Shown in pieces: positions 11,301 through 23,900 of a stretch of 64,000 nt of DNA. Both the position numbers and the translations under genes were made by a program. Position 1 is the first letter of the stretch; every line of letters begins with the position of its first letter. Source of the stretch: Plantago elongata (taxonomy: Eukaryota; Streptophyta; Magnoliopsida; Lamiales; Plantaginaceae); contig JAYMSP010000214.1 of the NCBI GenBank assembly GCA_036897095.1, forward strand, positions 1 through 64,000, in the 5' to 3' direction. Under the pieces are notes generated by a model that saw nothing but the letters and a program-made list of their open reading frames with translations, did not search any database and was not told the origin of the DNA.

Positions 11301-14300
11301 CTTGAAGTTCTTGCAAAAATGATGATACAGTACAGTTACATTGTGTTCTATTGATTTGAGTTTTTGATAGTTATTTAGATGGATTCCCACAATTAGCTAG
11401 AAGTTTTTCAAAATAAATTTATATTAATTTTTACAGTCCATAAAATGCCAAATTTTTTAGAAATTAAAAAAAAAAGCCAATTTTTTTCTATATATATGTA
11501 ATTCAAGACTTGGTTTCTAATTAAACTGAATACATTCACCTTTTAGTCCAAACCCATTTCTAATCACTATTATGGTACCACGAAAGCATATTAACCAAGG
11601 ATGGTGAACTGAATGTGCGGCAATGTGGGTTGATATTGAATGTTGTATGATAGTTTGTATTTGGATGCGATTTAATTTTATATGTTTAATCTATTAGAAA
11701 TGCGGGTTGTTGATATTGGTTCATATGATTGTCTGTGTATTACATTTTTTATATGATTTGTATATGTGAATTACGATGTTTATGGTATTAATGTAATTTA
11801 TTATATAGGTGTCATGATATTTATATTTGATTTTGTCATGTAACTAATTGACTTTAGAAAAAGTTGCCATATTTTTTATTATATATGAGTTGTACGGACG
11901 CACTCCAGATTTGATAACTATGACTTCTATCTGTAGTGTAGCTGATTTTTCTTTTTATACTCATCACTATCAAACGGGCACACAGCTTGTGTATTCTTTC
12001 TTTCTCTTTGTTCCTCTGATTATCATTATGGAAGACTGCTCCGTTGGTGACTTCCAACAAAAGCTTCTTTGGCTGCAAATGATAAATTAGAAAAAATGGT
12101 CTGGGCATTTTTTCTTACACTTGTCTCTTCATGTAATTTGTAGTTGAAATAGGTAATGGTTTTTGTGTAAGCAGTCATAAGATAGACAGATAAGCCTTAG
12201 GTTTGACACTTATGTTCCATAATAATGCATGACATATTTCTTTGAAGTGTCTAAGAGATTGAATTACTCTAGCAACAGTATTTAGCATTTCAAATGTGTT
12301 GCTGAGTGTTAAATATGCTGTCAAGGTTTGGAATTTGATTAGATTTTATGTTAGCCTATAAGGTAGCTACTTTAGATGTGAAATACGCTCTGTGGTACCA
12401 CCAACTTAGATAAGCATAGACTTTGGAGTGGACAAAGAAATGAATCAGCACCTGATTAGATGAATTCAGAGTCATAGTTGGCTTTCCCGTAGGTTCTTAG
12501 ATGGTTTATTACTCTTGTTTCATATTCATTTCACTCAGCACCACAAAGGAGATTGTCTAAACTCCGAAGTGTAATACATGTTAGAGGCCCATGACAGAAT
12601 GCCGCCGAGGCGCTGGGTAATAATTTAGGGGCTGTCTGTTATACGATTCAAAACCCGTGTTTTGTATACAAAAAACAGGCCATTTGGATCAGGTTTTGCC
12701 CATTTGAATCGTATAACAAACAACCCATTAGGCATCAAAACCTAAGCATATAAGGGGCCCAGGGCAGAAATAGCAAGGAATGTGCTTCTTGCATGCAATA
12801 AAGATCTCATCTTTCAGCAAAGTATTTAGAAAGGTCCCTCTGTGGCACATTCGTTTTGGAGGCCGTAAAGGAGAGAGTGATCACCAACAGCCCCTCACTC
12901 CTATGCAATTTATCATCTAAGTTGTGTTTCTTTACTAATCTTTGATATCTTACATTTCCCAAAACTGCTACAGTTGGTTCTTAGGAAAGCAAACTCCTTC
13001 TCTCTGCATTCTCAGGCTGTCTGTAATCGTGTATGCCAGATTGTACTGTTACCAAGTATCTTATCTTTCTTGGGATGCAGCTACTAGTTAATCTATGGTC
13101 AAAGCTGAAAGTAGAGAGCTGGATATGATTTTTCTCCCCTGTTCTTCATAGTATTTATTTATGCAATTTTAGCATGTTCGCTTTTAGAGGATTTCAAGTT
13201 TGTTTGACCTTGCTTATCTTAAATGCAGTGCGATGCTTAACAAGTACTTTGATATAAATGGATTTTGGTAGAAAACTAAGTGTTGGGATTTCAGTGGAAG
13301 GCTAAAAGTTCTACATACTTGAATAGTTGAGGAACTAATGTTTACTTTTTTCTTTTGTATGGAGCATTATAGAAATCAAAATATGATTTAAAATTTTTCT
13401 CCACTTTCAGTAATGTAATTAGATATTTGGCTAAAATCTCTTTGTTGGATTTTTAGATAAAAATTTACATTTAACACTTTCACTGTTTGTTGGCAGTATG
13501 AATTTGCTACTTTAACTTCATCTTGGTACCTATAATATGGAACTGATTGTTCTGTAGCATATTATTAGGAACCGATGTATCTTCTTGATCTCGATCAACT
13601 TATCGAGATCTTAAGAAATTTGAAGGAAGTTAATTAGAATGAAAATGTGACTTCAAAGTATCCCGATGCACCGTCAAATTATTTTTTTTTGGGGGGGGGG
13701 GGGGGGGGGGAGACAAAAAAGGAGGATAAAATGCTGCGTTTACTTTTCAGTTGCCATTCAACCTCAGTCTTAACATTAATTTTATTTCCAGGAGAAATCT
13801 TTAATGTCGCCACACAATGAGTACTCCAGTCGGAGGGATGAAATGTGTTCCATGACGAGAGAGAGTTCTTTTAACGTGAGGGACTCCAGAGGCCGTCACT
13901 CTAATCCTGATGCATCATATGTAAACAAATCCAAAACCAGTGGTAAAGATTCAGAACCCAGTGAGGTATTGTGGATTGGATTTCCAGAAGGGTTGAAAGT
14001 AGACGAATTTGATTTACGTAAGGCCTTTACGTCTTTCGGAGAGATTGAAAAGATAACTGCATTTCCTGGACGCACTTATGCCTTTGTTCGGTTCAGAAAT
14101 ATCAGGTCATCTTGCAGGGCCAAAGAAGCTCTTCATGGGAAATTGTTTGGAGATCCTCGTGTAAGTATTTTTTTCGCAAGGAATGAATCTGGAGGATCCA
14201 ACCGAGAAAGGAATTCTGCAAATGCTCCTGTATCTCCACATGTCAGGTCATATGAACGCTCTAGATCTCCTGAACACGTTCGATATGATAGGAATTTTGG

Positions 14301-17257
14301 TAGTATGTCTTCAAATTTCAGTAACAGGTCTCCTCCCTATGTGCCCAATCTAGATACTCGTGATGGTTCTGTGATGGGTAATGTATGGCCTACTGGAAAT
14401 GATGCTTCTGAGCATAGAAGATTCCCAGGACAAGGGCCAGATTCGAGGCTAACTTCAAATATATATAATCAGCCTATTAGTCCATCAAGAGATATGGGTG
14501 CTCATTTCGATGAATTCGCCCCACAGAAGATAAGCAGACAGGGTCAGTTCGATGAAGACCCATGGGATATACCCGAAGATGTCTCATTCTTGCATGAACC
14601 GAAGAAATTTAAGAGAGGTCCATATCCTCCTAATGATCTACCAGACCATCGTCTTTCAGAACTTGGGAATGTGAAACATGCCAACCCCCGTGATATTCCC
14701 CAGTCTGGGATTTATAGTAAGAGTTTTGACTCCAGAAATTCAGGTGGATTGGTTAAAAATCGTTTGATGAACCCAAGACAACCATTTGGGGAAAGGAGTG
14801 ATAACTGGAATTTGTCAACTGATAATTTTCGAGCTGCTTCAACCCCATTACTTCAGCCTAATCATACAAATGAACACTCTTCCAAAGCCGTCTGGAAATG
14901 GGAGGGAATGATAGCCAAGGTTGGCAACCCGGTTTGTCGGGCTCGTTGTTTCCCTGTTGGAAAACCTATGGAGATGGCCCTGTAAGTACTATTTTCATCA
15001 TAATCCTTAAAAAATTTGGGATTTTATTTCTTATTTCTCTGCTATTCATTTTGCTTTTCCCAGAGCTTCTTGTATCACTTTTGATTATGTTTTCTTCATG
15101 TTGGAATTTTGTTTCTTAGGTTTTGTTCTATATCTTCTGATTCCGTTTTCTTGCATGAATAGAAATCTCCTGTTTAGCTTCTCTAATTAGTAGCACAGTC
15201 ACACAGATATTGTTGGACATCATGATTCTTATGGCCTGACGGTGCACCATGTTAGAACCCCCCACCCCCATGACTTATATACAACTTTCTCTTCCTGATA
15301 AATTAACATGTTTTTGTATGGAGGTGAAAGTGTTTTTGAATCAACGAGAATGCACATGGCAATGTTAAATCTTAGCACTCCCACCGTCTCATTATAAAAT
15401 TTCCTGTTTACTATTCCCAGAATTTTGTTTAGATAAATAAATAAAATTAGAAAGAATGGATAAAAACTGTTACTGGGCATTATTAAATGAGAATAATGAT
15501 TAAAAGTGTGCTGATTCTAGTTGGTTGAGGTAAAAAAAAACACATTATATTTTTTTAAATGGAAGTAGTTTATCGTCCAACCCAAAAAAAGTGTATGTGA
15601 AGTATGTAATGGGACAAGGGGAATATCTTTTCATCCTTTTTTATTCTTCGTTTTTTTTGTTCCTTTGTGTTTCACCAAAGTTGGTTGGCGCTCTTGTGAG
15701 TGCTGTTGATACTTGATACTTCTGGTTATGCGAAGTTGTCTCACCTCCAATGTTGCTGCTGTAACTTGCCATCGTGGATAATTTTATTAAATACTGCTAA
15801 ATTACTAGCCTGTTCATATTTTGCCAAACTAATCATGAATTGATTTTCATTGCTGCAGGCCGGAGTATATAGACTGCACATCAAAGACTAACGTAGACAT
15901 GCTTGCCAAGCAGTACTATGAGGCCTCTAGTGCTTGGGTTGTCTTTTTCGTTCCTGCAGATGATCCAGACATTCCGTTCTACAATGAATTCATGAATTTT
16001 CTTGGGGAGAAACAAAGAGCAGCTGTTGCGGTATTGGATCAACAGACGTCCTTGTTTCTAGTAGCTCCTTCTGAATTTTCTGAGAAGGTTCTCAAAGTAC
16101 CTGGCAAGCTGAGCATCTCTGGAGTCATTTTGAGGTCTGGCCCCACCAACAGGCAGCTTTATGACAATAATGAAGCTGCTTTGACATCTTCCCAGAGTAA
16201 CATGACATTTCAGAACCAAATCTCACCATCGCAACCTTATTTGCCAGCTCCAGTTTTCACAAATTATGAGAAACCCAATACATATGTGGCACCAAATGCC
16301 GGTTCTGGTAATTCCATGAGCAGTGTACACAAGGTTGATGAATTAAGGCATGATTACTTTCAGAAGCAGCCACCTGGACCAATCTGGTCGGACCATGCTT
16401 TCCAGAATCCTAGTTTTAGTAGAAACTTCACATCTGGGGCACATGGTACTGCGACAGCCTCTGTTAATCACACTTACTCTTCAATTCGTGAAAAAATGCA
16501 AGAAGCACCACATAATAATTACACACCGTCGATGCCAGATGTCCATGTGACTGGAAATGGTAATCAACCAGTTTATCCATCGATGCCAGATGTCCCTGTG
16601 ACTGGAAATGGGGTTTATCCGTCGATGCCAGATGTCCCTGTGACTGGAAATGGCAATCAACCGGTTTATCCGTCGATGCCAGATGTCCATGTGACTGGAA
16701 ATGGTAATCAACTGGTTTATCCCTCGATGCCAGATGTCCCTGTGACTGGAAATGGCAATCGACTGGTTCATCCGTCGATGCCAGATATTTCTGTGAGTGG
16801 AAATGGTAATCAACTGGTCCATTCGTCGATGCCTGTTTCAGGGATTGAACCAGGACAACTAGCACAGCTGGCATCATCTCTTCTTGGTCAAAGAAATCAA
16901 TTTAGTGGCATGCCAAGTACTGGGGAGTACGTGCCATCTGGGAACATAAACCAATTCAGGTACTCTAATGAATCCCAGAACTGCAGTTTACCAGCATATG
17001 GTCAGATCTCTTCTGGGACTGTACAGCTGGTGTCTGGTGCAGTGCAGCCGTTGCCACAAATTGCCCCTCAGAGAGAAGTTGAGGTGGTTGGTCAAGTGAA
17101 CCAGCATGGTCAAGTGAACCAGCATGGCCAAGTGAACCAGCAGGTGCAGAATGTTGACCAAGAGGATCAAGGGGAAGATACACAGAAACGGTTGCAGGCA
17201 ACATTGGCGCTAGCAGCATCTCTACTTCAGCAGATACAAGCAACTAAAGGAAAGTGA
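8334..17257 (+). CDS. FPA-like SPEN protein (RRM + SPOC), 5' end missing
   Basis: Three exons are recognised: 8334-8462, 13792-14981 and 15859-17257, all in consistent phase. Exon A codes only the second half of RRM1 (RNP1 GRSYAFINY ... NPLNIQFAKA). Exon B starts EKSLM and holds RRM2 (EVLWIGFP, then RNP1 RTYAFVRF). Exon C holds the SPOC domain (DMLAKQYYEAS, LKVPGKLSISGVILR) and a Q/N-rich tail. The architecture matches the Arabidopsis At4g12640 type, related to FPA, which controls RNA 3'-end processing in the nucleus. The RNP2 half of RRM1 (LWVGNL-like) is not found anywhere upstream before the divergent LEA_2 gene. There is also no in-frame ATG in exon A. The first in-frame ATG is at 13804 and would give an RRM2 + SPOC protein of about 847 aa. 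Either exon 1 was lost or it lies somewhere unexpected. The gene is 3'-to-3' with the DUF810 gene. Confidence 0.85.
8751..9250. repeat. Diverged direct duplication (two ~200-bp copies)
   Basis: 8751-8955 and 9053-9250 share an ordered series of words: TGATTCTAG, TGTGAAGAC/TATGAAGAC, AATCATAAG-like, GACCTAT, CTCAAACTAT and GTAGT/GTAGC. They read as one old duplication with much drift and small indels. Confidence 0.5.
10520..10557. repeat. Perfect 17-bp inverted repeat with 4-nt loop
   Basis: ACTCTAATATTTAAATT and its exact reverse complement are separated by CAGC. It lies in the FPA-like intron. Confidence 0.85.
12629..12730. mobile_element. Small hAT-like MITE
   Basis: About 100 bp is bounded by long inverted ends: GGGCTGTCTGTTATACGATT on the left and its near complement (AATCGTATAACAAACAACCC) on the right. 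The interior is also palindrome-rich. GGGCTGT-type ends recall hAT MITEs. Flanks share an ATTTAG/ATTAGG-like word that may be a decayed target duplication. Confidence 0.6.
13682..13712 (+). repeat. T-run followed by poly-G tract
   Basis: About eight T are followed by about 22 G, roughly 80 bases before the acceptor of FPA-like exon B. Homopolymers of this length are slippage-prone, so exact length is unreliable. Confidence 0.7.
15376..15620. mobile_element. Degenerate Stowaway-like MITE in intron
   Basis: The left end CTCCCACCGTCTCATTATAA and the right end TAATGGGACAAGGGGAATA form imperfect inverted repeats similar to the CTCCCTCCGTCCC ends of Tc1/mariner Stowaway MITEs. It lies in the last intron of the FPA-like gene. 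Confidence 0.6.
16526..16822 (+). repeat. Six-copy 51-bp coding repeat (PSMPDVPVTGNGNQPVY)
   Basis: Inside exon C, six in-frame units are based on PSMPDVPVTGNGNQPVY. Five are 17 residues long and one (the second) is 14. A partial seventh, SSMP, follows. Unit length is a multiple of three throughout, so copy number can change without breaking the frame. The repeat lies between the SPOC domain and the Q-rich C-terminus. A smaller VNQHGQ repeat lies at about 17093-17140. Confidence 0.9.
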
Positions 17258-17920
17258 AACACAGATCATAAGGAGGTGTGGCCGGATGAAGATTTCTAGT
17301 TTGTCTTGTTCATACTGCTTTGAATTAATTTACATGCTTTAAGTTGCTTTGCTCAACTCTTTAAATGCAACTGTTTGACGCAACTTGCATGCTGAAAAAA
17401 AAAAGATGTTTCATGCTCCCGGGAAGATAATATATACTTTCAAAATAACATCTGGTCCTTTGGTTTTCAACGTTACAAATGGATTGGTTGAATCCCTGAT
17501 ATGTGCACATTGTCTATGACTCTATGCCTTTATTTTTCTCCTTGTCAAAATTCTGGATTTGGTCTATTTTTATGGAGTTGATATTAGACAGATACTAGGT
17601 TCCAGTTATATTTGCATGGTAGATTAGGTAATTTTATCATTTTTCCATTCATGTTTTAGCAGATTACGACCTAGAGTCTTTCGTAGAATATTCTGAAAGA
17701 TTATGATCTAGGATTAGTACATGGAAAATTCATAGGAAAAGGATATCAACTTCAATGGGAAGAATTTTATTAAAGAATATATGTCCTTATTAGTTACAAT
17801 GTTAAAGAATGATTGTTCTTGTGTATATATATATCTATATACCCTGCCATTACTTTCAGGCAATAACAGATCTGATAAGCTACTGAATGCCAATAGCTCA
17901 GTAAGAAACTGTGACTCTGT
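17258..17920. other. Convergent 3'-flanking interval
   Basis: This lies between the stop codons of the FPA-like gene (+) and the DUF810 gene (-). It presumably holds both 3' UTRs. A short A-run (about 17394-17404) is visible. No gene was seen. Confidence 0.6.
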
Positions 17921-20900
17921 CTAAAAGAAATTGTAGGAAGATGAGTCCATTCTGTTTGTTGTATCCCGTGATAAAATAGACCGAGCTTCAGTAATTGCCC
18001 GTGGAGGCTCCAGGTCCTTCTCTTGCAAGGCGTTCCCAAGTAGTCTTTGCATCTGTGATGCATATATGTCATCCAGGATCTGAAAACATTAAAGTTTAAA
18101 TCAATAACCATGTTTTTTTATAAGGGATCAAATCAGATATGAAATAAACAGCAATTGATATGTCCAGTTGGATTTCAACAGCAATAAACAGTAAGAAGTG
18201 GTAAAATCAACAGTTGGATTTCTTGATGAACATAGATGAAAAAGCATGCTAATTTATGTCCACTGTGCTGTTATACGATGGGATCCCATAATACTCACCC
18301 CAAGAGCATGATAAGATCCAGTATACCAAACTCTGTTCTCCTTTCTGCCTTCAAGAAACTTGAGAACAATCTATAAGAGAAGTGGACAAGGGAAAGTTGG
18401 TGAGATACAAGTTCAAAACTGAATTTGAAAAGAATAGAGGTGGTAATTTACTTGTCCCATCTTGTCCCAGAATGCTCGACAAGTTGCAACGAATATTTGG
18501 CTTGTAAAAGTTCCGTGCAACTTAGATATGCAATCACATAGCTGTGTGCTCAGCAGCTGCATCCTTTCACGTATCTCAGCTTCCCCGTCTGCTTCTTTTG
18601 TATCCTCCAAGATCCTCTGAAGACGTGTGCTTCGGTTAGCTTGCATCTGAAATGATTCAGTGTCAAACAACCACAATAACTTTAAGAAGAAAGCTTGAAT
18701 TAGTTTAGAATAGCTTGGAGCTAGACTGCTTACATTGCTAGCAAGCTTGACCACTATCGCTTGAATATAATTCTTATACTTTGTCCGGAGAAGAATTGTT
18801 GTGGCGTTCATCTGCTCCCCGAAATTTGATTTATTATCCCCAGCTGTGGGTAAATACAGTGCCCATGACTTTAGTCTATTCTCGACTCTACAGTGCAAGA
18901 CATCTAGAATTCTCTTCATAGTGTTCAGGAAAGTCCCCAGCTGAAAGCATAAAGTATAGCAGACGAGTTAGTTTAGCAAGGTGAAGTCTTGTGACTTATT
19001 ACTACTGCTGCATCTAGAAACAGGTTACAAAACTTGTGACCTTGTGAAGAAAAATGAATCATACAGAAAATCCTGAATAATTCAATACTCGATACAGTTT
19101 GCATGTGAGATTGTGATTCTAAAATAGTGTAACTAACCTGGCTAGGAATGGTATAATAACTGGTCGACTGTCTTCTTGCCAATTTTTGGACCTGCATCCC
19201 AAGTTTTTTTGGTATGCTATCTCTGAGAGGAGTCAATATCTCGTGGTACTGCTTTTCCAGTGCTTTGATGATTGCTCTTTCCACATTGGCCGCGGCCTTA
19301 AAAAGCAAGGAATGATGAATAAGAAATAAGTAAACAAAATAAACGTGTGATTGATGCCAATGCCACGGTATTCATTTTTGTGATATATGTATGTATTGGT
19401 GCACATTAGAATTAGCGATCTCGTGTGTGTTATCTGTTTAAAATGATGTGGTCAAGGAGTTGGTATTCACTTAAACTACTAGTAATATAGTACTCACATT
19501 CTCCAAAATCAATGTATATTCCGGCCATCGATTAATCACCACTTCATATTCAGCAAGCATCAAAATCATCTTCTCAAACATTTCTTCAGCAAAGGGAGAG
19601 GTTGAGAATTTTGTCAACACTCCGGACCAAGGCACCTGTCACACAGAATCAAGGTTTTATATAGCATTGGTTTGATTAACTAATTATATAACTACTTTAA
19701 CATCATGGAACTAGTGGTACCTTTTCAGCTTTGCACAGATCAAGCAAGGTAAGTTGTAAATCCTGTATCCACACCATGATGTAACAATCGTACAAGTCCC
19801 TGGAGTCAATACCTCCTTGCACAGGTCTGTACACATCAATTTATATATCAGTGGAGCGTTAACTTTTCATAAACTAGCATCTACATTTTATGAAGTGTTT
19901 CAGTTGACAAAAGGGTCTTGTTTCGTATACCTGATATTCCATAACTCGAGGTTCCTCTCAAAGTCGGACATTGCTATCAGAAGTTCATTGACATGGGGCA
20001 TGGGACTTGATGGTGGCCAGACAGCAAGAAAACCTCTAAGCCTCTTGCACAATTCTGTGCTGTACACTGCTGAAGTGATGTTGGATAATTCTATTGAACT
20101 GAAAGGAGAACAAAAAAGGTTGGGTTTCACAACTTTATATAAACTTCCATGTTCCATGACAATGTAATGTATTTGGTACCTTGGAAAGACATGCTGATTC
20201 TGAATCTTGATATCAGCCTGGATTTCGTTGCTTAAGTTGATGCAGAGATTCTTCATCTTCAAGTAAGCTTTGGTGATCGTATCAGAGTCCATAATAAATC
20301 CCTCTGAGTTACTTGATACAAACTCATCAGTTTCAAGCATGTGCTTCCGGCACCTTTTAGCTGCAGCCGTCTACAAAATGACCATTGAACTAGTTAATCC
20401 AATGTCTCCGAAAAATTATGCCATAACGGTAATATACTATCACTGTTATTTTAATGCAAACTAGGGATTTCAGATATTCTCTTCATTCGATGTTGATGAA
20501 GAATGCTTACCTGTACATGGTTTCTAAGTGTAGTCTGAGCATCCAGAGCAAGTATGTCATGTAGAAGTGTATAGACTTGCACGGCAGGAGCAAGTGCCGG
20601 TGCTGCAGTTTCTGATATTGGAGCTGACATATCGGCTAAGCCTGTTGGAGAATTTTCATCTAACGACTTATAATTCTGAAACACCTCTGCCAGAAGCCTC
20701 TCCACTTGCATCTCACAATCCAATAATATGCTTTTCTGTAAGCCCACAAATTGAAATTAGTAGTATGTAAAACCCTTGAATATGCTACATCTTGTGATGC
20801 ATTGTTACCTCTTGTCTTGTTAAAACCCTTGGATATTGAGACTTCGAGATGGTTACCTCTTGTCTTGTTAAATTTCTTTCGCTTTTGGCTTTGTTGACAG

Positions 20901-23900
20901 GCACAAGCAATTCATGCACAATCTCTAAGCAATCTTTTGTTGGGGTAGCAACATTCATGACATAAGAAAGGTATCTGCAAAAATTCAGGAAACATACACA
21001 CATCAGTATCTCTATGAAGTTCTACAACTGGTGATATTTCATGTGGTCATATGATATGAGTACCTTAGTCCAGTATATGAATTGGACACACCATAATACT
21101 CAGCAAACTCTGTCAGGATCCACTTCCAAGGACCCTTTATATGCAAGTTTCGTGCATGGAACTTTTGTGCTCGCATGGCAGCCTCTAGCAACAGATCATA
21201 TGCTAGGGTCTCTACTATAGATCCACTCTGCCCCGTCAATGTGAAGCATATAAACGTTAATCCAGGAATCTCACACCGCATCATACAATGTAGAGAAACT
21301 ATGAACATTGGGTCAGATACATGAATCTTACACCTCAACATACCATTAAGAACCTTATAAAAGGCCCAGAATAATGCCAATGACACAAAATTGCTTATAT
21401 TCTGGTTGTATATGTACCAAATTAGGTCAGTCATGTTACAAAAGGTTTTACTTGTATACATCTTTGACTAGCTTTGTTAATTTAAATGAAATCTAAAGAT
21501 CAGTAGTAATTAGAGCATGAACTTAAATCAAACTTCTTTAAGTTAGATCAATCAGCTAATAATGTAAAATGAAGATATCATAGAGAGCTGAAACCAAACC
21601 TTCATTTGCACTATGTCATCACTTGTAATCGTGGTAATAGTGGAGAGTAAGACCTTGCCTACACAGTCATGATCACTCTGGTAAATCGGCCACCACTGAG
21701 CCCTGTCGCTCTGCAACGGTTCAAGTAATATTGGATTGTCAATAGTTTTAACAAACTGTCAACATCAAATACTTCATGGATACAAAATACACTTACATGG
21801 TTCCCATCTAGAGATGAAATTGGAATTGTTACATAACCCTGAACATTTTTCATTACATCCTGGACTTCAAGCATAAGAGCATCTCCTTCACTCTCAGGGA
21901 AACTGAAAATCCAAATTATTTTAAATGAACACACACTTAAATAGACATCTCCAAACATATTTTCCTCACTTTAACAATTTAATGATTAAGTACTACCAAG
22001 AGCAGGGTGTCTGATGTGAATTTGGAGTATTGCAAGTTATCTTGTTATATAAGGAGATTGATATAAAGAATGATTAATTAGCGACTTACAAGTCATGGTA
22101 TTCACCAGTCCCTGGTTGCAACGAGCTGACAGAACCTGCCTCCACTTGATTATCTTCTGACATACTTTTCAAATATACCAAGCACGATAGTGATTCTGTA
22201 GATATTTAAGGAAAAGAGAATCACTGAGTTCATAATTGACAGTCTAAGAAAACTCTCAAGTCACGACCAACTCAAGTACAGTCCTTTCCATACCAAGTAA
22301 ATCCATAGGTACAATTAGTTCTAGTTGATATTACGATTCCAGATATCGCGTATCAAACAACAATTCGTTATGTCACTACAGATTGTTGATGAAAAACATA
22401 CCTTCAGAAGGGAATGATAATGAATTCAATTTAAGGGAACTGATTCTATGTTTCACGACTGATGAAACGTGTCTGACATAATCGGCCCCAGCTTGCAAGT
22501 AAATCACGCCTCTCATGGAGTTGGTGTTCTTAAGCTTTCGCCTTGGTATAATACGGAGCTTTTTCACTGCAATAATAATAATTAAAGGAAATACATTTAA
22601 CTTTAGACTGAAACTTTTTTAATGCAGAAATGCTATTCAATTGTCAAAATATTTGGCAAATCTCCATATTTCTCAACTCATAGAGTAATTATAGGGAGAA
22701 GAATTTATCTACTTTTGTTAGCTTGATCATTCATATAGGCAGTATTCGATACAATCCAAATTTAAGGAGGAGCTCTGGCAAAAGCAATAACAAGTTTTAA
22801 CTGACGAGAAAGTAGGTAAAGCTACTAAAAGAAGCTCAACGGAAATGTTTTTAGCAGGACAGTAACTAAAGGGCACCTTACCTTCTACACGAATCTTCCC
22901 AACTTTCTTCTTCACTTTTGAGGCCATTGATTGTTCTGATGTCTTATCTCCCCTTTCTGTTTGTTGAGTCCCTCGAGGCTGAAGCAAAAGTTTGTGCAAT
23001 CTGAAGTTGATAAAACAAGGTTCCATTAAAAATGTAACATATAACCCATTTGACATGGTTTCAGAAAGAACGAGCAGGACTACCCAAAAGCACTACGGAG
23101 AAGCTGGCACTCATCACGCAGAAATTCTGGAGCCTCCGCACAACCTCTTGCCCATGAGTTAAGACACAACCGTATGCAAGCATCATAAGCTACAAGAGCT
23201 TGCCATGCATTCTGACCACTGTAACCAGAGTATTTAGGAGCTTTTTAGAACCATTTACTGGAATAATCCACTCTAGCAAAAGAGCAGCATGATTTGGCAG
23301 TAACAGATAGGAATTAATTTGTTGAAAGCATCTAATTCAAGCACAAGTACATTAAACCAGTGAGGGTTTGGGCATGTGAAAAGCAATAAGAACAATTGTA
23401 TAACCTGGCATCATAATATGGTGTCTGATGAACTGAATCTTCATGTCGGAGAGGCTGCTGAAGTTCTCTTTCCTGAACTATTTCTACCTTGTCTCTGTAA
23501 AGAATCAAATTGTCAAACCATAAACAAGTAAGCTAGAAAATTTCAACATATGCTGCATAGAGATAATAGTTTCCCTACTCCATACCTTTTACTAGCATCA
23601 GATTCAGTTATCACTGGTTTTTCATATTGATCTAAACAAATTGCTTCATCGCCGGATAATCCCTGCTCTAATTCTTGGCATGCACCATCAATACTTTTCT
23701 CAGGTCCAGCTTCAGAACCATACATCATTGCATGCCCAATATCCAAGAAGGGTGGTGCACTGGGGGTTCCTAAATCACTTATCGTACCAACTGGAGTACC
23801 CTGCAGTCAAGATATCGTTGAGCATATATTAACCACATCAACTAAAGAAGACATCATTTTGCTACACTCCAAGAAAACTATGTTCTACTATTCGCATTCG

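Larger units (their letters stand above)
8463..13791 (+). other. Long first recognised intron of the FPA-like gene
   Basis: This intron is 5.3 kb, much longer than any other host intron here except the Copia-filled one. It holds a diverged direct duplication (8751-8955 and 9053-9250), a hairpin (10520-10557), a short (ACAGAA)n run (about 10670-10700), a small MITE (12629-12730) and a poly-G tract (13690-13711). Open frames inside (for example 9467-9751 on the minus strand) match no family I recognise. Confidence 0.7.

Noticed and set aside
16464-17243. Long open frames on the minus strand opposite FPA-like exon C
   Set aside because: They are shadows of the coding repeat array; their repetitive sequence is the complement of the PSMPDVPVTGNGNQ units.
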